In this document: in pieces, positions 6,550 to 14,646 of the stretch
How positions within the stretch are numbered: position 1 is the first letter of the stretch
Layout: the number at the start of each line of letters is the position of its first letter
Origin: Gemmatimonadaceae bacterium
Lineage (GTDB): Bacteria; Gemmatimonadota; Gemmatimonadetes; Gemmatimonadales; Gemmatimonadaceae
Direction: 5' to 3'
DNA: 35,682 nt
NCBI GenBank assembly: GCA_025362035.1
Contig: JANYIN010000115.1
Location: 1 to 35,682 of the forward strand
Program-made: the position numbers and the translations under genes
The notes under the pieces: generated by a model
The model's database searches: none
What the model was told of the DNA's origin: nothing
What the model saw: the letters and a program-made list of their open reading frames with translations, nothing else

Positions 6550-7755
6550 ATGGCGCTCAATTCCGATTTCACCGCCGGTCTCGAGACGAAGCTTCAACAG
6601 CTTCGCGATGACCGCGTGTACAAGCGACTCAACTATCTGGAGTCACCCCAGGCTGCGCGTGTGCGGATGGAAGGGCGCGGGGATGTCTTGATCCTCTCCT
6701 CCAACAACTATCTTGGACTCTGCGACGAGCCGGCAGTGGTGAGTGCGGGCATCGAGGGACTGCGACAATACGGCGCAGGAACCGGCAGTGTTCGCTTCAT
6801 CTGCGGCACCTTTACCATTCACCGCGAATTGGAGCAGGCGCTCGCACGCTTCGTCGGCACCGATGCGTCGATGTCGTTCGTGTCGGCGTGGAACGCCAAT
6901 GAAGGCCTGACCGCCACGGTTCTGGAGGAAGGCGACTTCGTCGTGTCGGACGCGCTCAATCATGCGTCGATCATCGACTCCATCCGCCTTGCGAAGGCGA
7001 TCACGAAGTGTCAGTCGGCGGTGTACAAACACGTGGACCTCGCCGATCTGCGTGACAAGCTCCAGAGTGCCCGCGGCGCCAAGCGGCGCATGGTCTGGAC
7101 CGACGGCATTTTCTCCATGGAAGGATCGATCGCGCCGCTGCCGGATCTGCTCCAGATCTGCAAGGACCACGACGCGATTCTGGTGGTCGACGACTCGCAC
7201 GCCACGGGCGTGCTCGGCCAGACCGGACGAGGAACGGCGGAACACTTCGGAATGCTGGGAGAAGTGGACATCATCACCTCCACCCTCGGGAAGGCGGTTG
7301 GCGGCGCTGCGGGGGGTTTTGTGGCCGGTTCGTCCGCGCTCTGCGATTACCTGACCCAACGGTCGCGGCCGCAACTCTTTTCGAATGCACTCCCACCCAG
7401 CGTGGCCGCGAGCGCACTGGCAGCGGTGCAATTCATCGAATCGCATCCGGCGCGCGTGCAGGCGCTGCGCGACAATGCCCGCTACTTCCGTGAGCGAATC
7501 GTCGAGGCGGGGTTCGCGCCGCTCCCCGGCGAGACCCCGATCATCCCGATCATCGTGGGCGAAACAGCGGCGGCGATCCTGATGAGCGACCTGCTGCTGG
7601 ACGAAGGCGTGTTCGCCACGGGCTTCGGCTTCCCCGTTGTGCCGCAGGGACAGGCGCGGGTGCGCTGCCAGATCTCGGCGGCCCACACGACAGACGACCT
7701 CGACCAGGCGATTGCAGCGTTTGTCCGAGTTGGAAGGAAGTTGAAGGTGATCTAG
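6550..7755 (+). CDS. kbl: Glycine C-acetyltransferase (2-amino-3-ketobutyrate CoA ligase)
   Basis: This PLP enzyme of the alpha-oxoamine synthase family cleaves 2-amino-3-ketobutyrate with CoA into glycine and acetyl-CoA, the step after Tdh. Family hallmarks are SSNNYLGLCDEP, GAGTGSVRFICGT, SDALNHASIID, VDDSHATGVLGQ and the PLP-lysine motif TSTLGKAVGGAAGG. The C-terminal PVVPQGQARVRCQISAAHT matches Kbl closely. The 401-aa length is typical. It differs from BioF in its Kbl-type RFICGT segment and by its placement directly behind tdh. No strong Shine-Dalgarno sequence precedes the ATG. Together the two genes make glycine and acetyl-CoA from threonine. Confidence 0.93.
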   Translation: MALNSDFTAGLETKLQQLRDDRVYKRLNYLESPQAARVRMEGRGDVLILSSNNYLGLCDEPAVVSAGIEGLRQYGAGTGSVRFICGTFTIHRELEQALARFVGTDASMSFVSAWNANEGLTATVLEEGDFVVSDALNHASIIDSIRLAKAITKCQSAVYKHVDLADLRDKLQSARGAKRRMVWTDGIFSMEGSIAPLPDLLQICKDHDAILVVDDSHATGVLGQTGRGTAEHFGMLGEVDIITSTLGKAVGGAAGGFVAGSSALCDYLTQRSRPQLFSNALPPSVAASALAAVQFIESHPARVQALRDNARYFRERIVEAGFAPLPGETPIIPIIVGETAAAILMSDLLLDEGVFATGFGFPVVPQGQARVRCQISAAHTTDDLDQAIAAFVRVGRKLKVI

Positions 7756-7761
7756 TTTCGT

Positions 7762-7773
7762 GACCGATCGGTC
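7762..7773. repeat. 12-bp perfect palindrome after kbl
   Basis: GACCGATCGGTC is a perfect palindrome seven bases after the kbl stop codon and about 80 nt before the barrel protein start. It could be an operator for the downstream gene or a weak hairpin; a single 12-mer palindrome is weak evidence. Confidence 0.25.
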
Positions 7774-7850
7774 GCACACTTCGTCCCAGACATGAGCCTG
7801 TGACCGCTGGCGGTTGTGGGCGACGCTCTCTCTTCTCGAGGTTTCTCGCT

Positions 7851-8528
7851 ATGCGACTCCTCCGTGTGTTGGCGGTTGCCACCGGCTTCGCCGCTCTGAT
7901 TTCACATACGAGTGCGGCACAGGATGGGAGGCAGTTCAAGGACGCGTGGTTCTGGGGTCTGAAGACCGGGGCGGTGTCGTTTTCATCCGCCACGACTACA
8001 AACGGCGGGGCACCGCTGATCGGCGCCGAGTGGCTCATCACACGGACGCATGGCGGCCTGTACGTGAGCTTCGATCAGGCGTTCCTCACGACGCAGGGCG
8101 GCTTCACGGATCGCGATCCGGACAGCACGTTCTCGTTCACGAGGTACGTGCGCCTCAAGAACATGCGTCGGCTCACGATCGCCGGCATGGTCTTCCCAAT
8201 GGAGACGCGCAACATGCACCCATACGCCGGGCTGGGCCTGACGCTCAATCAGATTGCCGACGCCAACCTGTTGAGCACCACTTCGAACCCGGCTCGCTTC
8301 GCCATCGTCGTTGATAGTGTGCAGTCGAAGAAGGCCGTGTTCTCGCCGATCCTCCTCGTTGGATTGCAAGTTCGGTACAAGCCGCTGTCCGCGTTCGTGC
8401 AAGGCTCGATGTCGCCGATGCAAGAGGCGTTCTTCCTCTCGAACAACGGCAGCTCCAAGGCCTTCAACTATTCCATCGAATTCGGCGTCCGGTACAACGT
8501 CGGCAGCTCCATCGATCGGGCGCGCTGA
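7851..8528 (+). CDS. Small outer-membrane beta-barrel protein, function unknown
   Basis: This 225-aa exported protein starts at 7851, where MRLLRVLAVATGFAALISHTSAA forms a standard signal peptide with cleavage expected near AQD. A GAGG lies about ten nucleotides before the ATG; the longer in-frame extension to 7800 would bury the signal peptide. The mature part alternates short polar and hydrophobic strands with aromatic ends (FWGLKTGAVSF, GGLYVSFDQAF, FSFTRYVRL, MHPYAGLGLTL) and ends with FNYSIEFGVRYNVGSS, a pattern typical of 8- to 10-stranded outer-membrane barrels. No specific family is recognised. It is on the same strand as kbl, 95 nt away, and probably has its own promoter. Confidence 0.75.
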   Translation: MRLLRVLAVATGFAALISHTSAAQDGRQFKDAWFWGLKTGAVSFSSATTTNGGAPLIGAEWLITRTHGGLYVSFDQAFLTTQGGFTDRDPDSTFSFTRYVRLKNMRRLTIAGMVFPMETRNMHPYAGLGLTLNQIADANLLSTTSNPARFAIVVDSVQSKKAVFSPILLVGLQVRYKPLSAFVQGSMSPMQEAFFLSNNGSSKAFNYSIEFGVRYNVGSSIDRAR

Positions 8529-8530
8529 CG

Positions 8531-8566
8531 ACCATCGTGAGCGCCAGGCTCACTCCAGGCGATGGT
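8531..8566. terminator. Hairpin between convergent barrel and AAG genes
   Basis: ACCATCG (8531-8537) pairs with CGATGGT (8560-8566), and inside it TGAGC pairs with GCTCA. The interrupted hairpin occupies nearly the whole 47-nt gap between two convergent genes, so it probably terminates both. Confidence 0.5.
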
Positions 8567-8575
8567 GACCGGGCG

Positions 8576-9262
8576 CTACCCGATGGTTTCCGTGTGCGCT
8601 GCCGCGTACCCGGTCCGGCGAAAATGCCTTGGCGTTGGTGAGACGAACGGATCGTCGCGAACGTAGAACCGAAGCGGTTGCTCCACCGCGCGCGTGATGC
8701 CGATGCGCGGCGAGATTTCGACATCGTCATCCGGCACAGGCGCACCTGCGCGTACGATGACTGGCCCCGAGCGAAGGGAGCAGCCATTCATCGCGCCAAC
8801 GATTCCCATGGCAAGGCAGAGCTTCCCCGGGCCATTGGTGAGATCCCGCTCACGTTTCGCGCGCGGGCGGCGCTCGTGCATGAGATCGAGGCCATCAACG
8901 GGCGAGACGGCACGAATGAGGACGGCGCTCCCATGGCCGCGTTCACGTGTGACGGCGTTGACGCACCAGTACATTCCGTAGATGAAGTAGACGTACGCGA
9001 TGCCCGGCGGCCCGAACAAGTGGACGTTGCGCGCGGTGCGCCCTGCCGCCGCGTGGCATGCGGGGTCATCCGGGCCGGTGTACGCCTCGGTCTCCACGAT
9101 GCGCCCACGCGTGACCCCATCCGCCGTCGTGCACTCGAGTGTAGTGCCGAGTAGCTCACGGGCGACGCGCTCCGTTGGTCGATCGTAGAACGAGCGTGTA
9201 AGCACTGCGCTCGGCCGAGTGCGCCGCGCCAGTATCGGCGCGGCGCCTCCGGCTGGCGTCAC
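8576..9262 (-). CDS. 3-methyladenine DNA glycosylase, AAG/MPG family
   Basis: This monofunctional DNA glycosylase excises alkylated purines (3-methyladenine, hypoxanthine) in base-excision repair. The 228-aa sequence has family hallmarks: SFYDRPTERVARELLGTTL, the active-site block GRIVETEAYTGPDDPACH containing the general-base glutamate (residues 56-61), YVYFIYGMYWCVNAV and LTNGPGKLCLAMGI. Length matches bacterial members. It starts with GTG at 9262, and this GTGA overlaps the stop codon of the NYN-LOTUS gene, so the two are translationally coupled. The first ~20 residues (MTPAGGAAPILARRTRP) are probably non-conserved. With fpg at 2308 this is the second base-excision repair gene in the window. 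Confidence 0.92.
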   Translation of the reverse strand: MTPAGGAAPILARRTRPSAVLTRSFYDRPTERVARELLGTTLECTTADGVTRGRIVETEAYTGPDDPACHAAAGRTARNVHLFGPPGIAYVYFIYGMYWCVNAVTRERGHGSAVLIRAVSPVDGLDLMHERRPRAKRERDLTNGPGKLCLAMGIVGAMNGCSLRSGPVIVRAGAPVPDDDVEISPRIGITRAVEQPLRFYVRDDPFVSPTPRHFRRTGYAAAHTETIG

Positions 9263-11208
9263 GCGGTGCTGCGAGCCGCCGTCTTGCTGGCTCGCGGTTT
9301 CTTTGCCACCGAAGGCTTCTTAGTCCCGGAGGCTGGTGCCGCCTTGGCCTTTGGAGTGGCGGATTTTGCGACGCCCTTGGGCGTAGGCACCTTCGCGACG
9401 GATTTTTTCGTCGCACTTTTTTTTGCGGCGGGTTTGCGTGCCCGTTCCGTGACGGCCGGTTCCTGGGCAACTGGCGCCGCATCGACTAACGATGCAGTGA
9501 CCGGAGCCGATGTCAGAGCGGCGACCACAGATGACGCGGCGTCAGGGCTGACGATAGAACTCGATGACGGGCCGACGACCCCAATGCTCAGAAGATCGGC
9601 CGGTGGCGTACCGGGACGTCCCCCGCGACCCCGACCGGACGAGCCGCGCGGGCCCATACCCCTGGGCGCAACCGCGGACGCGGCGACAGCCGGCGCATTG
9701 GTGATCGCTGTTTTCGCCAACTGATCGGCCACGGATTCGGCTTCCGCCACGCGAGCGACTTCGAAGTCGTCTCCACGGCGGCGGAGATCGATGATATCGT
9801 TGTCGTGAGCGTCCTTGAGGATCCGCGGAAAGTTGCGATCACTGAGGCTTTCGCTGTCGCGGCCGAGCAGCTCCCGTGACTTGGCGCGCACGATACTCGC
9901 GCGAACCGCAACGTCGCCCGACGTAAGGGCGGCCACGGCACGGTGCAGCAGGTCAAACGCCTCGTCCCTCGTGAGTCGCTCGCCGTTCACGCCGATCGCC
10001 TCCACGGGCGCCGCGGGATGCTGCGGACGGGGCGTACGCTCCGGCCTTGGCGTCCGATGCGGCGGTGCCGCTGGCGCCGCCAGTGCCGGTGCGACTGCGG
10101 CGCTGATTGTTGGCGCCACGGGCATGGTGGGTGGCGCAAGGAGTGCCGGAGCGCCGGCGGTCATTGCACTTGCGGCGAGGACCTCGCCATCCAGTGGCGG
10201 TTCTGCCGACGCGTCGGCGCGCGGGCGATCATCGCGATCGCGACCCCGTCCGCGGCGCCCGCGGCGCCCCCGACTTCCGGGCTTCTTGTCGTCGGCCCCT
10301 GCGATGGGCGTCTCGGTACGAGCCGCTTCGTCGGCGGCGGCATTTTCAGCCGCTCGCGCGTCACCTTGCGCGCCGCTGGGCAACCCGATTTCGAGTTGGC
10401 CGTTTTCAAGCTTGGTGGCCGAGAGCAGTCCGCGCTGCACCGCGTCCTGCACGAATCGCGAGAACTTGGCCATGCCAAGATCCTTCTCGTCGAACGAGTT
10501 GTCGATCTCCTGCATGACCTGCTTCAGGCGATCGGAGCGCATGACGTCGCCGTTGCGCTTCATGCGCTGGACGGCTTCCGTGACGAGTTCCCATGGATCC
10601 CACTTCTTTGCCGGTTCGTCGTCGTTGCTCTTGACCAGACCCGCGAGGGCGTTATAGCTGTAGTATTCGTCGCAGTTCATGACGAGCAGATCGCTGGACG
10701 ATTCGCGGATGCCGACGCCAATGACGTACTTCCCGTACTCCTTGAGTTTGGTGACGAGGGACGCAAAGTCGCTGTCGCCGGAAAGCAGGATGTACGTGCC
10801 GATCTCGGGCCGCGTGAACACGAGCTCCATGGCATCGACGGCGAGCCGAATGTCGGTGGCGTTCTTCTTGGACGAGCCGTAGGCCGGCGCCATGATCATG
10901 TCGATGGACGACTCGGCCAGGGGCACGATGTACTGCGGGTATCGACGCCAGTCGGCATAGGCGCGTTGGACCGCGACCTTGCCCTTGATGATGTCGGAGC
11001 CCAGCAGGGTACGGAGTTCCTTTCCCAAGTCGGAACGAATCCCCATCGTGACGTTGTCGAAGTCGATGAGGAGTGCGGCATTCGGAGCGTGCATCTGTGG
11101 CGCGTAGCTTTGCGCGCCGACGTGAGGCGCGGTAAACGCCTGCGGGCCGCGGTGGATGAGCGCTGCGCCTGAGCGCGACGGTACATTCCGCGAATTGCGT
11201 GGATTCAT
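9259..11208 (-). CDS. NYN (PIN-like) nuclease-type protein with two LOTUS/OST-HTH domains and Lys-rich tail
   Basis: This 649-aa multidomain protein is probably an RNA-binding or RNA-cleaving factor. Residues ~43-190 form a NYN/DUF88 domain with the acidic metal-binding motifs LLIDFDNVTMG, KNATDIRLAVDAM and LLSGDSDFASLV all intact, so catalysis is possible. Residues ~205-285 (WDPWELVTEAVQRMKRNGD... ending NGQLEIGLP) fit a LOTUS/OST-HTH domain. A low-complexity linker follows, with an RG-rich core (SRGRRGRRGRGRDRDDRP) and Ala/Pro runs. A second LOTUS-like domain starts near TRDEAFDLLHRAVAAL and ends around RRRGDDFEVARV. The C-terminus is a disordered Lys/Ala/Pro tail with AKKSATKKSVAK-type repeats, like histone H1. 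An AGGGA Shine-Dalgarno precedes the ATG. The stop codon overlaps the start of the AAG glycosylase. The substrate is unknown. Confidence 0.85.
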   Translation of the reverse strand: MNPRNSRNVPSRSGAALIHRGPQAFTAPHVGAQSYAPQMHAPNAALLIDFDNVTMGIRSDLGKELRTLLGSDIIKGKVAVQRAYADWRRYPQYIVPLAESSIDMIMAPAYGSSKKNATDIRLAVDAMELVFTRPEIGTYILLSGDSDFASLVTKLKEYGKYVIGVGIRESSSDLLVMNCDEYYSYNALAGLVKSNDDEPAKKWDPWELVTEAVQRMKRNGDVMRSDRLKQVMQEIDNSFDEKDLGMAKFSRFVQDAVQRGLLSATKLENGQLEIGLPSGAQGDARAAENAAADEAARTETPIAGADDKKPGSRGRRGRRGRGRDRDDRPRADASAEPPLDGEVLAASAMTAGAPALLAPPTMPVAPTISAAVAPALAAPAAPPHRTPRPERTPRPQHPAAPVEAIGVNGERLTRDEAFDLLHRAVAALTSGDVAVRASIVRAKSRELLGRDSESLSDRNFPRILKDAHDNDIIDLRRRGDDFEVARVAEAESVADQLAKTAITNAPAVAASAVAPRGMGPRGSSGRGRGGRPGTPPADLLSIGVVGPSSSSIVSPDAASSVVAALTSAPVTASLVDAAPVAQEPAVTERARKPAAKKSATKKSVAKVPTPKGVAKSATPKAKAAPASGTKKPSVAKKPRASKTAARSTA

Positions 11209-11709
11209 TCTGTCCCTTGCGTCAAGCGACGCATGGCGATGTGAGCGGGCGCGCTATGGTGGCGAAACCCGTGCTCTCTGTCGCGGCGGCGCGCATCGAT
11301 CGAAGGTCGGTCGGCGGGCGCGGCGGTCGCGCGTGGAGCGATTGTTCGCGGTGCTCACGTACACCGGCTCGCCCTACCGTGCGGAGGCACGGTCATTCAG
11401 GGCGGCACCGATCACGCCTCACCGCTAGTGACTGGTCACCCCCGGCGCCGCGGGCAGGTGCGCTCGCGCCGCCATGGAATGGCCAGATGGGAATGTAGTT
11501 CGGCCGGGGGAGATGCGTAAGGCACGGCGAGCTGGACCTGCCCGGTCCTCACTCTTTGACGATGCCGCGCGAATCGTCGGAAGAGGCGTGTGTGACGAGG
11601 GAAGGCGGGTGGCCGAGCCGGCCCTGACGGCGCGGTGGGCCGGGGTGGAAGCTCGGCGTGCGACCTATATTGTTGTGGCACATACCCTCTCTCGCCCTAC
11701 GGAGTGACG
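11209..11709. other. Divergent intergenic region between the NYN gene and the kinase operon
   Basis: No gene is seen on either strand. The interval contains a small perfect hairpin, ACCGTGC-ggag-GCACGGT (11376-11393), and a GTGAC-tg-GTCAC repeat (11428-11439), either of which might be an operator. TATATT at 11666-11671 is a good -10 for the kinase operon, with a leader of about 32 nt, but no recognisable -35 precedes it. ORFs here look like base-composition shadows. Confidence 0.5.
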
Positions 11710-12924
11710 GTGAAGCAGATTGGTTTCCGCGCTCGTCTCTTTGTCATTCTGCTTGGTTTCGCGCTCATCCCGACCATCGTGCTCTCGGTTGCGTGGGAGG
11801 TGACGGTCGTGAGCGCGCTGCCCCAACTTGGCACGGCGCCGGCGATGAAGCGGATCGCGGGGACGGGGCAGCGGGCGATCGCTGCGGCGCGATCGGGCGC
11901 CATCACCCCAGCCGAGCGCGCCATCCTCGACGAGCACGAGCACGCGCTGCGCGAGGGGCTGCTGCACGCGACACAGATGGAATTCCTCATGACGCGACGA
12001 GTGCCGGTGGTTGCGGCAGGGGTGGCGTTGCTGGCTTCCCTGCTGCTGACCTTCATCGCATCGCGCGTCGCCGGCCACCTCAGCAGAAACTTGAGTCGAC
12101 CGCTCAGTGAACTCATCGGCTGGACGGAAACGATCGAACGTGGGGAACCGCTGCCCGACGTCCCACCGCGGCGCGGCGCGCCGGAGTTCGTCGTCCTTCG
12201 AAATCGGATGCGAGAGATGTCCACCGAACTTCGGATTCGTCGAGCGCGGGCCCTCGAAGCGGAGCGGGCCACTGCCATGCGCGAGTCGGCGCGACAGGTC
12301 GCGCATGAGCTCAAGAATCCTCTCACGCCGATTCGCTTTGCCGTGGCGCGATTGCGCCGCGAGGCGCCGGAGTCGCTGAGCGAAACGATCGACGTCCTCG
12401 ATGCGGAAACCCAACGTCTCGAGGTGATGGCGCGCAGTTTTGCACAGTTCGGACGCCTGCCCGATGGACCGCGCGCGCCAGTGGACCTCGGCGAAATGGC
12501 GCGCAGCGTTACCCGAAGCGCCGTGCCGGCTGACCGACCGTTGACTGTGGACGTGGCGGATGACGTGCCGATGGTGCCGGGGCATGTGGACGCCCTCGGT
12601 CGGGCGCTGACGAACGTCCTGCTCAACGCCGTGGAAGCCAGCGCCCCGGATGCACCAATTGCGCTTTCCGTACGGCGCGCGGTCCGACAGGGCCGCCCAA
12701 TGGTGGAGATCACCGTACGCGATCGAGGCACGGGCATGACGGCGTCTCGTCTCGAGCGGATCTTCGAGCCGTACGTTACGCACAAGCCCGGCGGCACTGG
12801 ACTCGGCCTCGCCATCGTGCGACAGACCATGGTCGCCCACGATGGCGCCGCCGAAGTGGAAAGTGTGCCCGGGATGGGTACCACGATGCGACTGCTTCTC
12901 CCGGCGACCGCGCCGGCTCCCTGA
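11710..12924 (+). CDS. NtrY-like membrane sensor histidine kinase
   Basis: This 404-aa sensor kinase senses an envelope signal and phosphorylates the response regulator encoded two genes downstream. The GTG at 11710 is chosen because GGAG lies five bases upstream and the protein then begins directly before TM1. TM1 is residues ~9-30, a short periplasmic loop follows, TM2 is ~98-118, and a HAMP-like linker (SRPLSELIGWTETIERGEPLP) comes next. The H-box is RQVAHELKNPLTPIRFAVARL with His199; HELKNPLTPI is the signature of NtrY-type kinases. The N-box is ALTNVLLNAVEA, the G boxes RDRGTGM and GGTGLGLAIVRQTM. The sensing loop is short (about 65 residues) compared with classical NtrY. It is the first gene of the 11710-17033 operon. 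Confidence 0.88.
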   Translation: MKQIGFRARLFVILLGFALIPTIVLSVAWEVTVVSALPQLGTAPAMKRIAGTGQRAIAAARSGAITPAERAILDEHEHALREGLLHATQMEFLMTRRVPVVAAGVALLASLLLTFIASRVAGHLSRNLSRPLSELIGWTETIERGEPLPDVPPRRGAPEFVVLRNRMREMSTELRIRRARALEAERATAMRESARQVAHELKNPLTPIRFAVARLRREAPESLSETIDVLDAETQRLEVMARSFAQFGRLPDGPRAPVDLGEMARSVTRSAVPADRPLTVDVADDVPMVPGHVDALGRALTNVLLNAVEASAPDAPIALSVRRAVRQGRPMVEITVRDRGTGMTASRLERIFEPYVTHKPGGTGLGLAIVRQTMVAHDGAAEVESVPGMGTTMRLLLPATAPAP

Positions 12925-12938
12925 ACCACGAGGATTAC

Positions 12939-13208
12939 ATGGTCAGTCCGCTGTACATCCCGATCATCGCCATTTCCGTGGTACCGCTCATGGTCATCGG
13001 AATACCCATCGCGAAGGCGTACGCGCAGCGGCTGGAGCGCAAGCCGGTCGGCACAGCGGTGCCGCCCGACGTTCAGGCGCGGCTGGAACGCATGGAGCAG
13101 GCGATCGACAGCATTGCGGTGGAGATCGAACGTATCTCCGAAGGGCAGCGCTTCACCACCAAGCTGCTCTCGGAGCGCACGTCGCCGCCGACGCCGGCTC
13201 CCCGCTGA
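12939..13208 (+). CDS. Small single-pass membrane protein with coiled coil
   Basis: This 89-aa protein has an N-terminal membrane segment (YIPIIAISVVPLMVIGIPIA, residues 6-25). A basic turn (KAYAQRLERK) follows, then a heptad-like helix from about residue 44 to 75 (VQARLERMEQAIDSIAVEIERISEGQR) and a Pro-rich tail. GAGG lies seven bases before the ATG. The gene sits between the NtrY-like kinase and its NtrX-like partner, with gaps of only 14 and 9 nt, so it is clearly cotranscribed. The topology predicts a membrane-tethered cytoplasmic coiled coil that could contact the kinase or the regulator. I do not recognise a named family. Its role in signalling is inference from position. Confidence 0.8.
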   Translation: MVSPLYIPIIAISVVPLMVIGIPIAKAYAQRLERKPVGTAVPPDVQARLERMEQAIDSIAVEIERISEGQRFTTKLLSERTSPPTPAPR

Positions 13209-13217
13209 CCACCGACT

Positions 13218-14597
13218 GTGCCGAGCGTACTGATCATCGACGACGAGGCGAACATCCGCCGGATGGTGGGCGCTTTGCTTGCGAGCGAAGGGTACGAAGT
13301 TCGCGATGCGGCGGACGGCGCGACGGGCGTGGCGAATGCAGCCGAGAGTGCACCGGACGTGGTCCTGCTGGATCTCATGATGCCTGGTGAACTGGACGGC
13401 CTTGCGGCGCTCGCGCAACTGCGGCGCAAGCTCCCCGACGTTCCGGTCATCATGATGAGCGGAAAGGCCGGACTCAGCGACGCAGTGAAGGCGACGAAGC
13501 TGGGCGCCTTCAATTTCCTGGAGAAGCCGCTCTCGCCGGAGGGGGTACTCCTGGCGCTCGCGTCGGCGCTGGAGCTTCGGCGCGTGCGGCGCGAAGCGCG
13601 CTCGCTGCGCGAGGATCTCGGGCTTGCGGGCGAGATGATCGGATCGAGTCCCGCGATGACGCGGGTCCGCGAGTTGATCGGGCGCATCGCACCGACTGAC
13701 GCGCGCGTGTTGATTACCGGGGAATCAGGCACCGGCAAGGAGCTGGTTGCGGCTGCGATTCACTTCGGTAGCGCCCGACGCGATCGCCCGATCATACGCG
13801 TGAATTGTGCGGCGATTCCGCGGGATCTCGTGGAGAGTGAGATGTTCGGCCATGAGAAGGGATCATTCACCGGGGCCACGGAACGCCGGATCGGCCGGTT
13901 CGAACTCGCACACACGGGCACGCTGTTCCTGGATGAGGTTGGGGATCTCGGCCTGGAGGCGCAGGCCAAGCTGCTGCGCGCGATCGAAGCGCACGAGATC
14001 GAACGCGTCGGCGGCGGCAAACCGATCCGCGTAGACGTACGCATCGTGACGGCCACGAACCGCGATCTCGGACGCGCCGTGTCGGACGGGAGCTTTCGTG
14101 AAGACCTGTTCTTCCGGCTGAACGTGATTCCCATTCTGGTGCCGCCGCTGCACGAACGACCAGACGACATCCCTGCGCTGGTGGCGCATTTCTCAGCGCT
14201 GCATCACGCGCGCACCGGGCGGCGCGCACCCAACTGGACGCTGACGGCGCTGTCGCTCCTGGCCGGTCATCGCTGGCCGGGCAACATCCGGGAGTTGGCG
14301 AACATCGTCGAACGGCTCGCGATTCTGCACGCGGGTGGAGACGTGAGCGAACGTGATGTCCGCTCCGTGCTGGAGATCGATGGAGGGAGGGGGCGCGCGG
14401 ACGAACCACTTCCCGATCCCTCCAGCCTCGACCACTCGCTGACCGATACGCTCGACGCCCACGAGCGCGTGCTCATCGTGCGCGCGCTGTCGGCCGCCAG
14501 CGGCAACGTGGCGGAGGCCTCGAGACGCCTCAGGACGGATCGTGCAAACCTGTACCGGCGAATGCGCCGACTCGGGATTCCCGTAGGCGATGAGTGA
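13218..14597 (+). CDS. NtrX/NtrC-type sigma54-dependent response regulator
   Basis: This 459-aa transcriptional activator is the cognate partner of the NtrY-like kinase. The receiver domain (1-120) has the acidic pair Asp8/Asp9, phospho-acceptor Asp52 in LLDLMMPG and Lys103. The central AAA+ domain has Walker A GESGTGKE (168-175), the sigma54-contacting loop GSFTGA (215-220) and Walker B LFLDE (236-240). A Fis-type helix-turn-helix closes the protein (SGNVAEASRRLRTDRANLYRRMRRLGI). GSFTGA rather than GAFTGA is an accepted variant of the loop. It starts with GTG at 13218, 9 nt after the small membrane protein; the Shine-Dalgarno is weak. It should act with RpoN, probably on envelope genes. Its own targets are not visible here. 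Confidence 0.9.
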   Translation: MPSVLIIDDEANIRRMVGALLASEGYEVRDAADGATGVANAAESAPDVVLLDLMMPGELDGLAALAQLRRKLPDVPVIMMSGKAGLSDAVKATKLGAFNFLEKPLSPEGVLLALASALELRRVRREARSLREDLGLAGEMIGSSPAMTRVRELIGRIAPTDARVLITGESGTGKELVAAAIHFGSARRDRPIIRVNCAAIPRDLVESEMFGHEKGSFTGATERRIGRFELAHTGTLFLDEVGDLGLEAQAKLLRAIEAHEIERVGGGKPIRVDVRIVTATNRDLGRAVSDGSFREDLFFRLNVIPILVPPLHERPDDIPALVAHFSALHHARTGRRAPNWTLTALSLLAGHRWPGNIRELANIVERLAILHAGGDVSERDVRSVLEIDGGRGRADEPLPDPSSLDHSLTDTLDAHERVLIVRALSAASGNVAEASRRLRTDRANLYRRMRRLGIPVGDE

Positions 14598-14646
14598 GCG
14601 GATTGCTTTGACCGGGGTGTCCATGCGGCGCGGACCAGGAGGATTG

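Noticed and set aside
5484..8528. Barrel gene 7851-8528 as third gene of the tdh-kbl operon
   Set aside because: The 95-nt gap with a palindrome and the unrelated function make a separate promoter more likely, although read-through is possible.
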